Assembly (NCBI RefSeq): GCF_006861795.1
Contig: NZ_VDGH01000002.1
Span: 310,001 to 374,000, forward strand
DNA: 64,000 nucleotides
Source of the DNA: Psychrobacillus lasiicapitis
GTDB lineage: Bacteria > Bacillota > Bacilli > Bacillales_A > Planococcaceae
Reading direction: 5' to 3'
The translations under genes and the position numbers were made by a program. Positions 43,326 through 50,776 of this stretch are shown piece after piece. How positions within the stretch are numbered: the stretch's first letter is position 1; every line of letters starts with the position of its first letter. A model generated the notes under the pieces. It worked only from the letters and a program-made list of their open reading frames with translations, searched no databases and had not been told where the DNA came from.

Positions 43326-44207
43326 ATGCCACAAGGTCAAATTAGAAAAGCGTTAAGTGGATTTTATTATGTATATGATGATGGAAAGATGATTCAATGC
43401 CGTGCTAGAGGAGTTTTCAGAAACAGGGGGGAATCTCCTTTAGTAGGTGATTTCGTAGATTATACGGTGGAGGGAGAAAATGACGGTACGATTACGGTCA
43501 TTCATGAACGCAAAAATAACTTAGTTCGCCCACCGATTGCCAACATAGATCAAGCGATTTTAGTATTTTCGATAAAAGAACCAGATTTCAATACAATCTT
43601 ATTGGATCGCTTTTTAGTAGTGCTTGAGTCATTCTATATCGAACCAATCATTTGTTTAACGAAAAGCGATTTAATGGATGAACAAATGGAAAAAACGATG
43701 GAAGCATATATAAAAGACTACGAGCAAATTGGATATCAAGTATTGATGACATTCAAGGATGACCCTGATTTTGATGCAAAAATAGCACCGCTACTAAAAG
43801 ATAAAACGACCGTACTTGCAGGTCAATCAGGTGTCGGTAAATCTACACTTTTAAACACGATTTTACCTTCTCTAGATTTAAAAACGGGTGTTATTTCCAA
43901 TGCATTAGGCCGTGGAAAACATACGACAAGGCATGTAGAGCTGATCGAAGTTTGTGGCGGTTTACTCGCTGATACACCAGGTTTTAGCTCATTTGAGTTT
44001 GACCTGATGGAAAAGGAAGAGCTGTCTAACTGTTTTCCTGACTTTGTGGAAAAACAAGATGCGTGTAAATTTAGAGAATGCCTGCATGTAAAGGAACCGA
44101 AATGTGCAGTAAAAGAAGCTGTGGAATCAGGCGAAATTAAGGAATATCGATATAAGCATTATTTACAGTTTTTCGATGAAATAGTAGAAAGAAAGCCGAG
44201 GTACTAA
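43326..44207 (+). CDS. rsgA: ribosome small-subunit GTPase RsgA
   Basis: A 293-residue circularly permuted GTPase that helps mature the 30S subunit. An N-terminal OB domain precedes the GTPase motifs in permuted order: TKSD (G4), then GQSGVGKSTLLN (G1), then DTPGFSS (G3). The C-terminal zinc site is CKFRECLHVKEPKCAVK. It is a known substrate of PrkC in B. subtilis, consistent with its place right after prkC. AAAGGAGGC precedes the ATG. Confidence 0.95.
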   Translation: MPQGQIRKALSGFYYVYDDGKMIQCRARGVFRNRGESPLVGDFVDYTVEGENDGTITVIHERKNNLVRPPIANIDQAILVFSIKEPDFNTILLDRFLVVLESFYIEPIICLTKSDLMDEQMEKTMEAYIKDYEQIGYQVLMTFKDDPDFDAKIAPLLKDKTTVLAGQSGVGKSTLLNTILPSLDLKTGVISNALGRGKHTTRHVELIEVCGGLLADTPGFSSFEFDLMEKEELSNCFPDFVEKQDACKFRECLHVKEPKCAVKEAVESGEIKEYRYKHYLQFFDEIVERKPRY

Positions 44208-44209
44208 TT

Positions 44210-44878
44210 ATGGTAAAAATAGCTCCATCTATCTTAGCAGCGAATTTCGCAAAACTGGGAGAAGAAGTATTAGAAGTTGAAAAAGCAGGCGCAGAATTGA
44301 TTCATATCGATGTCATGGATGGTCATTTCGTACCAAACATTACGATGGGTCCAATTGTTGTGGAAGCGTTACGTCCGCTTACAAAATTGCCGCTTGATGT
44401 GCATTTAATGATTGAAAATGCAGATCAATATATTGAAGCATTTGCAAAAGCAGGTGCTGACTATATTACAGTTCATGTGGAAGCTTGTCCTCATTTACAT
44501 CGAACGATTCAACTGATCAGAACATTTGGTGTAAAACCAGGTGTAGTACTTAATCCACATACACCAATCGAAACCATTCAACATGTTTTGGAAGATATTG
44601 ATATGGTGCTCTTTATGACTGTTAACCCAGGCTTTGGGGGGCAAAAATTTATTCATTCGGTCGTTCCAAAAGTGAAGCAATTAGCAGATATTATTCGACA
44701 ACGAAATCTGTCAATTGAGATTGAAATCGATGGTGGTATTAATGAAGAAACGATTAAACCTTGTGTGGAAGCAGGGGCAACTATTTTAGTGGCAGGATCT
44801 GCTATTTATAACGCACCTGATAAAGGAAAAGCTTTACAAGCGATTAAAGAAGCTGGTTTAAGTGTATTAGCGAAATGA
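44210..44878 (+). CDS. rpe: ribulose-phosphate 3-epimerase
   Basis: A 222-residue TIM-barrel enzyme of the pentose phosphate pathway that interconverts ribulose-5-P and xylulose-5-P. Family signatures are intact: HIDVMDGHFVPNITMGP (about 32-48), LDVHLMIEN, MTVNPGFGGQKF and the phosphate-binding EIDGGIN. It begins 3 nt after rsgA and overlaps thiN as ATGA. Confidence 0.96.
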   Translation: MVKIAPSILAANFAKLGEEVLEVEKAGAELIHIDVMDGHFVPNITMGPIVVEALRPLTKLPLDVHLMIENADQYIEAFAKAGADYITVHVEACPHLHRTIQLIRTFGVKPGVVLNPHTPIETIQHVLEDIDMVLFMTVNPGFGGQKFIHSVVPKVKQLADIIRQRNLSIEIEIDGGINEETIKPCVEAGATILVAGSAIYNAPDKGKALQAIKEAGLSVLAK

Positions 44879-45531
44879 GACGGGTAATTGTTTGTTCCGG
44901 TGGGCCAGTAGAGGAAGTTGTTGCTTTTGAACAGCTTCCTCTTTTGGAAGAAGAGACTGTTTTTATCGGCGCTGATCGTGGCGCCCTTCATTTATTGGAA
45001 AGAGGGATAACACCTAATGAAATTATCGGTGACTTCGACTCGCTTACAGCAGAAGAATTAAAGTTCGTAAAACAATGGGTAAGTGAAGTCACAATCCTCC
45101 AAGTAGAAAAAGATGATACGGATACCCATCTAGCCGTTCAAAAAGCACTTACATATGAACCAGACGAAATTATATTAACTGGAGTTACTGGTGGGCGATT
45201 AGATCATTACGAAGCGAGTTTGCATGATATATGCCGCTTTCAAATAGAACACCCGAATATTCTTTTCTCCATTCAAAACAATCAAAACATCATCCGTTTT
45301 TTGCTGCCGGGAAGCCATGAAATCGAGCAAGACGACCATTATAAATACATTTCTTTTTTTTCTTTCGGTGAAAAAGTTGAGAAAATTTCTCTAAATGGGT
45401 TTCTCTACAATGTCACAGATGAAAACATTACAGCGGGTACAGCAAAATTTACTAGTAATGAACTAAAAGGACGAACAAGTACTATCTCTTTTATAGCTGG
45501 CATATGTTTAATGATAAGAAGCAGTGACTAA
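44875..45531 (+). CDS. thiN: thiamine pyrophosphokinase
   Basis: A 218-residue enzyme that converts thiamine to thiamine diphosphate with ATP. GADRGALHLLERGITPNEIIGDFDSL (first part is residues about 33-45) and EKDDTDTHLA carry the Mg/ATP-binding acidic residues, and TGVTGGRLDHYEA the nucleotide loop. The C-terminal thiamine-binding part is shorter and more divergent. It overlaps rpe by 4 nt and is followed by spoVM. Confidence 0.92.
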   Translation: MRRVIVCSGGPVEEVVAFEQLPLLEEETVFIGADRGALHLLERGITPNEIIGDFDSLTAEELKFVKQWVSEVTILQVEKDDTDTHLAVQKALTYEPDEIILTGVTGGRLDHYEASLHDICRFQIEHPNILFSIQNNQNIIRFLLPGSHEIEQDDHYKYISFFSFGEKVEKISLNGFLYNVTDENITAGTAKFTSNELKGRTSTISFIAGICLMIRSSD

Positions 45532-45545
45532 AAGGGAGGAATTGT

Positions 45546-45638
45546 GTGAAGGTCTACACATTTAGATTGCCTAAATCCGTCAGTAGTTTGATGAAAGTTT
45601 GCATTCGTTTGTTTAAGAAAGAAGAAGTAAAGAAGTGA
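45546..45638 (+). CDS. spoVM: stage V sporulation protein M
   Basis: A 30-residue amphipathic peptide starting MKVYTFRLPKSVSSLMKV, matching the B. subtilis SpoVM N-terminus MKFYTIKLPKFL. SpoVM recognises the convex forespore membrane and anchors the SpoIVA coat basement layer. The GTG start at 45546 follows AAAGGGAGGA. It is a few residues longer than the 26-residue B. subtilis protein, with a Lys/Glu-rich tail. The position after thiN and next to rpmB is conserved. The critical Pro9 is present. Confidence 0.9.
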   Translation: MKVYTFRLPKSVSSLMKVCIRLFKKEEVKK

Positions 45639-45647
45639 AATACTTAG

Positions 45648-45680
45648 TGGACTCCAAATATATTTGGGGTCTTTTTTATT
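45648..45680 (+). terminator. terminator after spoVM
   Basis: GACTCCAAATA (45650-45660) pairs with TATTTGGGGTC (45661-45671), followed by TTTTTT. It closes the prpC-to-spoVM transcript. Confidence 0.85.
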
Positions 45681-45730
45681 TATTTAGCCTGTTTAGGTCT
45701 TGTTTGTATGTATGAATAGTTTAGGGAAAA

Positions 45731-45768
45731 TAAAATAACACCAAACCGACAATTGTCAGCTTGGTGTT
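45731..45768 (-). terminator. terminator of rpmB
   Basis: On the minus strand AACACCAAGCTGAC pairs with GTCGGTTTGGTGTT around AATT, followed by ATTTTATTTT. It lies just past the rpmB stop. Confidence 0.85.
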
Positions 45769-45782
45769 AATTACGAGTGCGA

Positions 45783-45971
45783 TTAAACGCGCTCAACTTT
45801 ACCTGATTTTAAAGCTCTAGCAGAAACCCATACACGTTTAGGTTTACCATCTACAAGGATACGTACCTTTTGAAGGTTTGCTCCCCACGTACGTTTGTTA
45901 GCGTTCATAGCGTGTGAACGAGCATTACCAGTACGAGCTTTACGCCCAGTGATTGCACATACTTTTGGCAT
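45783..45971 (-). CDS. rpmB: 50S ribosomal protein L28
   Basis: A 62-residue L28. The N-terminal [20 protein letters not shown] block and the [18 protein letters not shown]-terminus are family signatures. The minus-strand orientation between spoVM and yloU is conserved in B. subtilis. AGAGGAGGAAA precedes the ATG. A leader hairpin CTGAAA/TTTCAG (about 45996-46013) lies between promoter and gene. No paired-Cys zinc motif is visible, so it is the zinc-free form. Confidence 0.96.
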   Translation of the reverse strand: MPKVCAITGRKARTGNARSHAMNANKRTWGANLQKVRILVDGKPKRVWVSARALKSGKVERV

Positions 45972-46035
45972 TATATTTTCCTCCTCTTAAAAGAAGCTGA
46001 AAGATTTTTCAGTTCGATATTTCACATACTTTAAT

Positions 46036-46064
46036 AATTTACCACAGACTTTTGCTATGCGCAA
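46036..46064 (-). promoter_or_regulatory. putative sigma-A promoter of rpmB
   Basis: On the minus strand -35 TTGCGC (46064-46059), a 17-bp spacer and -10 TAAATT (46041-46036). The leader is about 60 nt. Confidence 0.5.
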
Positions 46065-46272
46065 GCCTTATCAAGAAAAAAACCTTTACAGACAAAAACT
46101 GTACACTTTAAGAAAAGTGCGTTTTATGGAGTTTCTACTTGCCTTCGCACTTACTGTACTCTGTATGATTTAACTAGTGTTCCACATGTGAATCTCATGT
46201 CGCGGAACATGAGGATCAGACGCGTAACGGCAAAAGTATCCGAACTATCTGGAGAATAAATGCGCAACATAG

Positions 46273-46766
46273 TCGACCAAAGACGCATTGTTTAGGGAAA
46301 CTGCGCGGTAAAGATCTCAAGATGTTCGCCATGATTTCCGCTCCAGGCGGACGCTTTCCGTGGGGCGAGCGGTGAGCCTCCTCCTCCGCTAACGCTACGT
46401 GCGGGGTCTCACCTGTCTCGCTAATCCCACAGGAGTCGCCGCCTTGCACTCCAATCAATAGAACCTACTAATAATCACTATCAAGTAAGTCTTATTCAAT
46501 TAATCATAGGTTTTCCCTATAGAAAAAACAATGTAGCACTAGATCTAGTGCATTATGTCTTAGTAATTAGCAAACTCTACTGGATTGTAGCGAAAGGGTG
46601 GCGACTCCAGCGGGAACAGCACGAGCTGAAAGCCCCGCAGGAGCGTGAGCGACGAGGAGATTGAAGCCGTGCCCGCGGAAAGCGTCCACCCTGTAGCGAA
46701 AATCACGGCGGATACCTAATAAAGCCTTACCGCGCAGTTTCCCTAAACAGTGAATCTATAGACGAA
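46273..46766. repeat. foldback, MITE-like GC-rich inverted-repeat element
   Basis: Two 23-bp perfect terminal inverted repeats (46289-46311 and 46727-46749, beginning TGTTTAGGGAAACTGCGC) flank a 460-bp unit. Imperfect symmetry extends outward by about 16 bp on each side. Inside, two GC-rich arms of about 120 bp (46333-46456 and 46583-46704) are diverged reverse complements of each other; both contain GGCGACTCC and GGAAAGCGTCC in the right-hand sense. An AT-rich centre holds the small palindrome GCACTAGATCTAGTGC. No transposase is encoded, and no clean target duplication is evident. It lies between rpmB and yloU. Confidence 0.75.
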
Positions 46767-46841
46767 AAGAAACGTTTCTTTTATAATTTCAATGGATGTA
46801 GTACAATTATGGGTAGTCAAAAAGACTTGGGAGGTTTCAAC

Positions 46842-47204
46842 ATGTCAATTGAATTGAAAAACGAATTCGGACAAATTGATATATCGCAAGATGCAGTTGC
46901 TCAAATTGCTGGTGGGGCTGCGATTGAGTGCTATGGGATCGTTGGGATGGCCTCAAAGCACCAAATAAGAGACGGACTAACAGATATATTAAGAAAAGAA
47001 AACTTCACAAAAGGTGTAGTAGTAAGACAAGAGAAAGAGAATCTACATATTGATATGTATATTATTGTAAGTTACGGAACGAAGATTTCTGAGATAGCTT
47101 ATCAAATACAATCGAAAGTGAAATACACACTTAACAAATCTCTTGGAATGTCAGTGGAATCCGTAAATGTATATGTACAAGGAGTTCGCGTGGCAAACGT
47201 GTGA
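46842..47204 (+). CDS. yloU: Asp23/Gls24-family protein YloU
   Basis: A 120-residue Asp23/Gls24 (alkaline-shock type) protein. The family core IAGGAAIECYGIVGM (about 22-36) and the IVSYGTKISEIAYQIQSKV segment are clear. Family members are membrane-tethered cytoplasmic proteins linked to envelope homeostasis; the partner is usually the adjacent DAK2 protein. The ATG at 46842 follows TTGGGAGGTTTC; a longer frame from 46809 is unlikely. The pair yloU-yloV is 16 nt apart. Confidence 0.92.
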   Translation: MSIELKNEFGQIDISQDAVAQIAGGAAIECYGIVGMASKHQIRDGLTDILRKENFTKGVVVRQEKENLHIDMYIIVSYGTKISEIAYQIQSKVKYTLNKSLGMSVESVNVYVQGVRVANV

Positions 47205-47220
47205 ATAAGGAGAGAACATA

Positions 47221-48876
47221 ATGAAATTAATTAATGGAATTCAATTTGCGGATATGGTCAAGATGGGAGCGCATCATCTTTTTCAAAACGCAGATTATGT
47301 AGACGCACTAAATGTGTTTCCAGTACCGGACGGAGATACAGGAACAAATATGAATCTTTCCATGACTTCGGGTGCAAAAGAAACTGCTGCGCATACAGGA
47401 GAGCATGTTGGGAAAACAGCACAAGCTCTATCTAAAGGATTACTTATGGGGGCACGTGGTAATTCAGGTGTTATTTTATCACAATTGTTTAGAGGCTTTG
47501 GAAAATCGGTGGAGAGTTATGACACTTTAAATGCCAAACAATTTGCACAAGCATTGAACTACGGAGTAGAAACTGCATATAAAGCAGTGATGAAACCTGT
47601 CGAAGGTACTATTCTAACAGTAGCAAAAGATGCTGCTAAAAAAGCTGTGGAAGTTAGTGAAACAGAGGATGACATTCGTACGTTAATGGCAGAAATTGTG
47701 GAAGAAGCGAAACAATCGTTAAACAGAACTCCTGATTTATTACCAGTGTTAAAAGAAGTAGGAGTAGTTGATAGTGGTGGGCAAGGGCTTGTTTTCGTCT
47801 ATGAGGGCTTTTTAGCTAGCTTGAGAGGGGAAGCGCTTCCTGAAAAAACGGTTGCTACTTCGATGGACGATTTAGTAAGTGCAGAGCATCATAAAAGTGT
47901 GCAAGGATTTATGGATACGGCAGACATTGAATTTGGTTTCTGTACCGAATTCATGGTTCGTTTAGAAGAAGGTAAAAAAGCATTTGACGAGACACAGTTT
48001 CGTAATGATTTAAGTGCATTCGGAGATTCTTTATTAGTCATTTCAGATGAAGAAGTAGCGAAAATCCATATTCACTCGGAAACACCAGGTGATGTATTAA
48101 CATATGGTCAGCAATATGGTGATTTGATCAAAATTAAAATCGAAAATATGCGTGAGCAACACTCGGAAATCGTTGGCGATGATTTCGCTAAAGAAGCGCC
48201 TTCGAAAAAACAAGAGGTACATCCATACGCTGTAGTTACAGTTGCAATGGGAAGCGGCGTTTCAGACCTGCTTAAAAGCTTAGGTGCATCTGCTGTCATC
48301 GAAGGTGGTCAAACAATGAATCCTTCCACAGAAGATATCGTGAAAGCGATTGAAGCTGTTGGAGCAGAGCGCGTATTAATATTGCCTAATAACAAAAATA
48401 TCGTGATGGCTGCTGAGCAAGCTGCAGAAGTGTTAGGAATCGAAGCTGCTGTTGTACCAACAAAAACGATCCCACAAGGAATGGCAGCTATCTTGGCATT
48501 CAATCCGCAGGCAACTGTAGAAGAAAATCAAAAAAATATGACAAACGCGTTTGCGCATGTCAAAACAGGTCAAGTTACTTTTGCAGTTCGTGACACGTCA
48601 ATCGACGGTGTCGAAATTAAAAAAGATGACTTCATGGCACTTGCAGAAGGAAAAATTATTTTATCAAACCCTTCTCGAGAAGAATCTGCAACAAGCTTAG
48701 CAAAAGCATTAATCGATGAAGATGCAGAAATCGTTACAATCATTTATGGGGAAGACGTTTCAGAAGAAGAAGCAAATGCTTTTGCTACATTCATCGAGGA
48801 ACAATATGAAGATGTAGAAGTGGAAGTTTATAACGGTAAACAACCTCTTTATCCATATATTTTATCTGTTGAATAA
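47221..48876 (+). CDS. fakA: DAK2-domain fatty acid kinase subunit FakA (YloV)
   Basis: A 551-residue protein. An N-terminal DAK2 (DhaL-type) nucleotide-binding domain (about 1-200) shows NVFPVPDGDTGTNMNLSM (about 31-48) with the Asp residues that coordinate Mg-ATP, and GARGNSGVILSQLFRG. The middle and C-terminal DegV-like domains (about 235-551) complete the FakA layout. With a FakB partner it phosphorylates exogenous fatty acids for phospholipid synthesis. No fakB lies in the window. It is followed by a terminator. Confidence 0.92.
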   Translation: MKLINGIQFADMVKMGAHHLFQNADYVDALNVFPVPDGDTGTNMNLSMTSGAKETAAHTGEHVGKTAQALSKGLLMGARGNSGVILSQLFRGFGKSVESYDTLNAKQFAQALNYGVETAYKAVMKPVEGTILTVAKDAAKKAVEVSETEDDIRTLMAEIVEEAKQSLNRTPDLLPVLKEVGVVDSGGQGLVFVYEGFLASLRGEALPEKTVATSMDDLVSAEHHKSVQGFMDTADIEFGFCTEFMVRLEEGKKAFDETQFRNDLSAFGDSLLVISDEEVAKIHIHSETPGDVLTYGQQYGDLIKIKIENMREQHSEIVGDDFAKEAPSKKQEVHPYAVVTVAMGSGVSDLLKSLGASAVIEGGQTMNPSTEDIVKAIEAVGAERVLILPNNKNIVMAAEQAAEVLGIEAAVVPTKTIPQGMAAILAFNPQATVEENQKNMTNAFAHVKTGQVTFAVRDTSIDGVEIKKDDFMALAEGKIILSNPSREESATSLAKALIDEDAEIVTIIYGEDVSEEEANAFATFIEEQYEDVEVEVYNGKQPLYPYILSVE

Positions 48877-48882
48877 TACGAT

Positions 48883-48915
48883 GCCACGGGAAAAAGAAAT
48901 TCCCGTGGTTTTTTT
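48883..48915 (+). terminator. terminator of yloU-fakA
   Basis: CCACGGGAA (48884-48892) pairs with TTCCCGTGG (48900-48908), followed by TTTTTTT. Confidence 0.92.
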
Positions 48916-49201
48916 ACGCATTAGGCGTTCAGCCCCAATAAGTTAGTGATTTCCACAGAGTGTTCCCCTATGCTATATCAGATTAGTAAATGTTGGGACG
49001 AAATGTAGCGGCTGGAGGCGTTGTTTGCGCTTGAAAATGAATACTAGAGCGCTAAAACATAGCGTGTGCAGCTTGCTATTTTTCCTAGTAAGTACCAAGG
49101 GATGGTGCCAGATAGGTTACTCTAATTTAATCCTTTTGTTAATTTAGTATTTTAGGTGTAAAATAGAAGATAAATATAATAGTCAACTGGAGGTCTATGC
49201 A
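48916..49201. other. 286-nt intergenic region upstream of sdaAB
   Basis: Apart from the promoter at 49136-49164 I see no gene, terminator or riboswitch. It contains mildly GC-rich stretches (GGCTGGAGGCGTTG) and the palindromic text GCGCTAAAACATAGCG, without a clear fold. Confidence 0.4.
49136..49164 (+). promoter_or_regulatory. sigma-A promoter of sdaAB
   Basis: -35 TTGTTA (49136-49141), 17-bp spacer, -10 TAAAAT (49159-49164). Confidence 0.6.
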
Positions 49202-49864
49202 TTGAAATTCAAATCCGTTTTTGACATAATTGGACCCGTTATGATTGGACCATCCTCTTCCCATACGGCAGGAGCAGCACGAATTGGTCGAGTGGCAAGG
49301 GATTTATTTGGAAAACAACCTACATGGGCAAAAATACATTTATATGGATCTTTTGCAGAAACGTATAAAGGACATGGTACAGATGTGGCCATAATTGGCG
49401 GATTGCTCGATTATGATACATTTGATGAGCGCATTAAAACGGCTTTTGAAGATGCCGAAAAATTAGGGCTTTCTTTTGAGTTTATACCGGAGACGGCAAA
49501 TACAGAGCATCCAAATACCGCGCGTATCGTTATTGGGGATGGCAAGCAGGAAATGTCCATGGTTGGTATCTCTATCGGTGGTGGGAAAACTGAAATTACT
49601 GAGCTAAACGGATTTCCATTACGACTTTCTGGTAATTTAGCAGCCATTTTAGTAGTGCACGAAGACCGATCTGGTTGTATTGCAAATGTTGCTAATTGTT
49701 TAGCGAAGTACGATATAAATATTGGTCATATGGAAGTTTCACGAAAAGAAAAAGGAAATATGGCGTTAATGGTTATAGAAGTGGATCAAACAGTGGATGA
49801 GCAAATACTTGAGGAAATTGGTAAACTACCGAATATTACACAAGTAACGAGAATAGCAGATTAA
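49202..49864 (+). CDS. sdaAB: L-serine dehydratase, beta subunit
   Basis: A 220-residue subunit of the iron-sulfur L-serine ammonia-lyase, which makes pyruvate and ammonia. The N-terminal SDH_beta domain has GPVMIGPSSSHTAGAARIGR (about 13-32) and HGTDVAIIGGLL. A C-terminal ACT domain (about 148-220; LVVHEDRSGCIANVANCLAKY) is the regulatory serine-binding module. The start is TTG at 49202 behind CTGGAGGTC. It forms an operon with sdaAA and recG. Confidence 0.95.
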   Translation: MKFKSVFDIIGPVMIGPSSSHTAGAARIGRVARDLFGKQPTWAKIHLYGSFAETYKGHGTDVAIIGGLLDYDTFDERIKTAFEDAEKLGLSFEFIPETANTEHPNTARIVIGDGKQEMSMVGISIGGGKTEITELNGFPLRLSGNLAAILVVHEDRSGCIANVANCLAKYDINIGHMEVSRKEKGNMALMVIEVDQTVDEQILEEIGKLPNITQVTRIAD

Positions 49865-49876
49865 GGGGGATGTCAG

Positions 49877-50776
49877 ATGGATGTGTTATTTCATAATGTT
49901 CGTGAGTTAGTAGATAGAGCGAATAGTGAGCAAAAGCTCATTTCAGAAATTATGATAGAACAAGAAATGTTAATCACAGGTCGTTCCCGTGAAGAAATTA
50001 TGGCTCAAATGGATCGTAATTTGACTGTCATGGAAGAAGCGGTTGAAAAAGGATTGAAGGGTGTTCGCTCTACTTCCGGTTTAACTGGAGGAGACGCAGT
50101 ACTTCTTCAAGCTTATATGAAAAAAGGGAACACTTTATCTGGGGAGTTAATGCTAGATGCTGTCAGCAAAGCGGTAGCTACAAATGAAGTAAATGCGGCA
50201 ATGGGAACTATTTGCGCTACTCCAACTGCAGGTTCTGCGGGAGTTGTGCCAGGTACTTTATTTGCAGTGAAAAATAAGTTAAATCCGACAAGAGAACAAA
50301 TGATTCGTTATTTGTTTAATGCGGGAGCATTTGGGTTTGTTGTTGCGAACAATGCTTCGATTTCTGGGGCAGCTGGTGGCTGTCAAGCAGAAGTAGGGTC
50401 AGCGGCGGGAATGGCAGCGGCAGCAATTGTAGAAATGGCTGGTGGTACACCTGAACAAAGCTCTACTGCATTTGCGATTACGTTAAAAAATATGCTTGGT
50501 TTAGTTTGCGATCCTGTAGCGGGATTAGTGGAAGTTCCTTGTGTGAAGCGAAATGCAATGGGTGCCTCGAATTCATTGGTAGCAGCTGATATGGCGCTAG
50601 CAGGTGTTACTAGTCGTATTCCTTGTGATGAAGTAATTGATGCAATGTATAAAATTGGACAAACAATGCCAACTGCTTTAAAGGAAACAGCTCAAGGCGG
50701 TTTAGCGGCAACTCCTACTGGAAAATGGTTAGAAGCGAAGATTTTTGGCGGAGCAGTTGTCACTGGTGGTAACTAA
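49877..50776 (+). CDS. sdaAA: L-serine dehydratase, alpha subunit
   Basis: A 299-residue catalytic subunit that holds the 4Fe-4S cluster. Conserved Cys residues are visible in GTICATPTAGSAG (about 112-124), GGCQAEVGSAAGMA, GLVCDPVAGLVEVPCVKRNA. It pairs with the beta subunit 12 nt upstream. Its 3' end overlaps the start of recG, suggesting coupled translation. Confidence 0.95.
   Translation: MDVLFHNVRELVDRANSEQKLISEIMIEQEMLITGRSREEIMAQMDRNLTVMEEAVEKGLKGVRSTSGLTGGDAVLLQAYMKKGNTLSGELMLDAVSKAVATNEVNAAMGTICATPTAGSAGVVPGTLFAVKNKLNPTREQMIRYLFNAGAFGFVVANNASISGAAGGCQAEVGSAAGMAAAAIVEMAGGTPEQSSTAFAITLKNMLGLVCDPVAGLVEVPCVKRNAMGASNSLVAADMALAGVTSRIPCDEVIDAMYKIGQTMPTALKETAQGGLAATPTGKWLEAKIFGGAVVTGGN

Noticed and set aside
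46216-46458. An 80-codon minus-strand frame in the foldback element
   Set aside because: It lies in one GC-rich arm; the diverged opposite arm does not preserve the frame, and no start signal is present.
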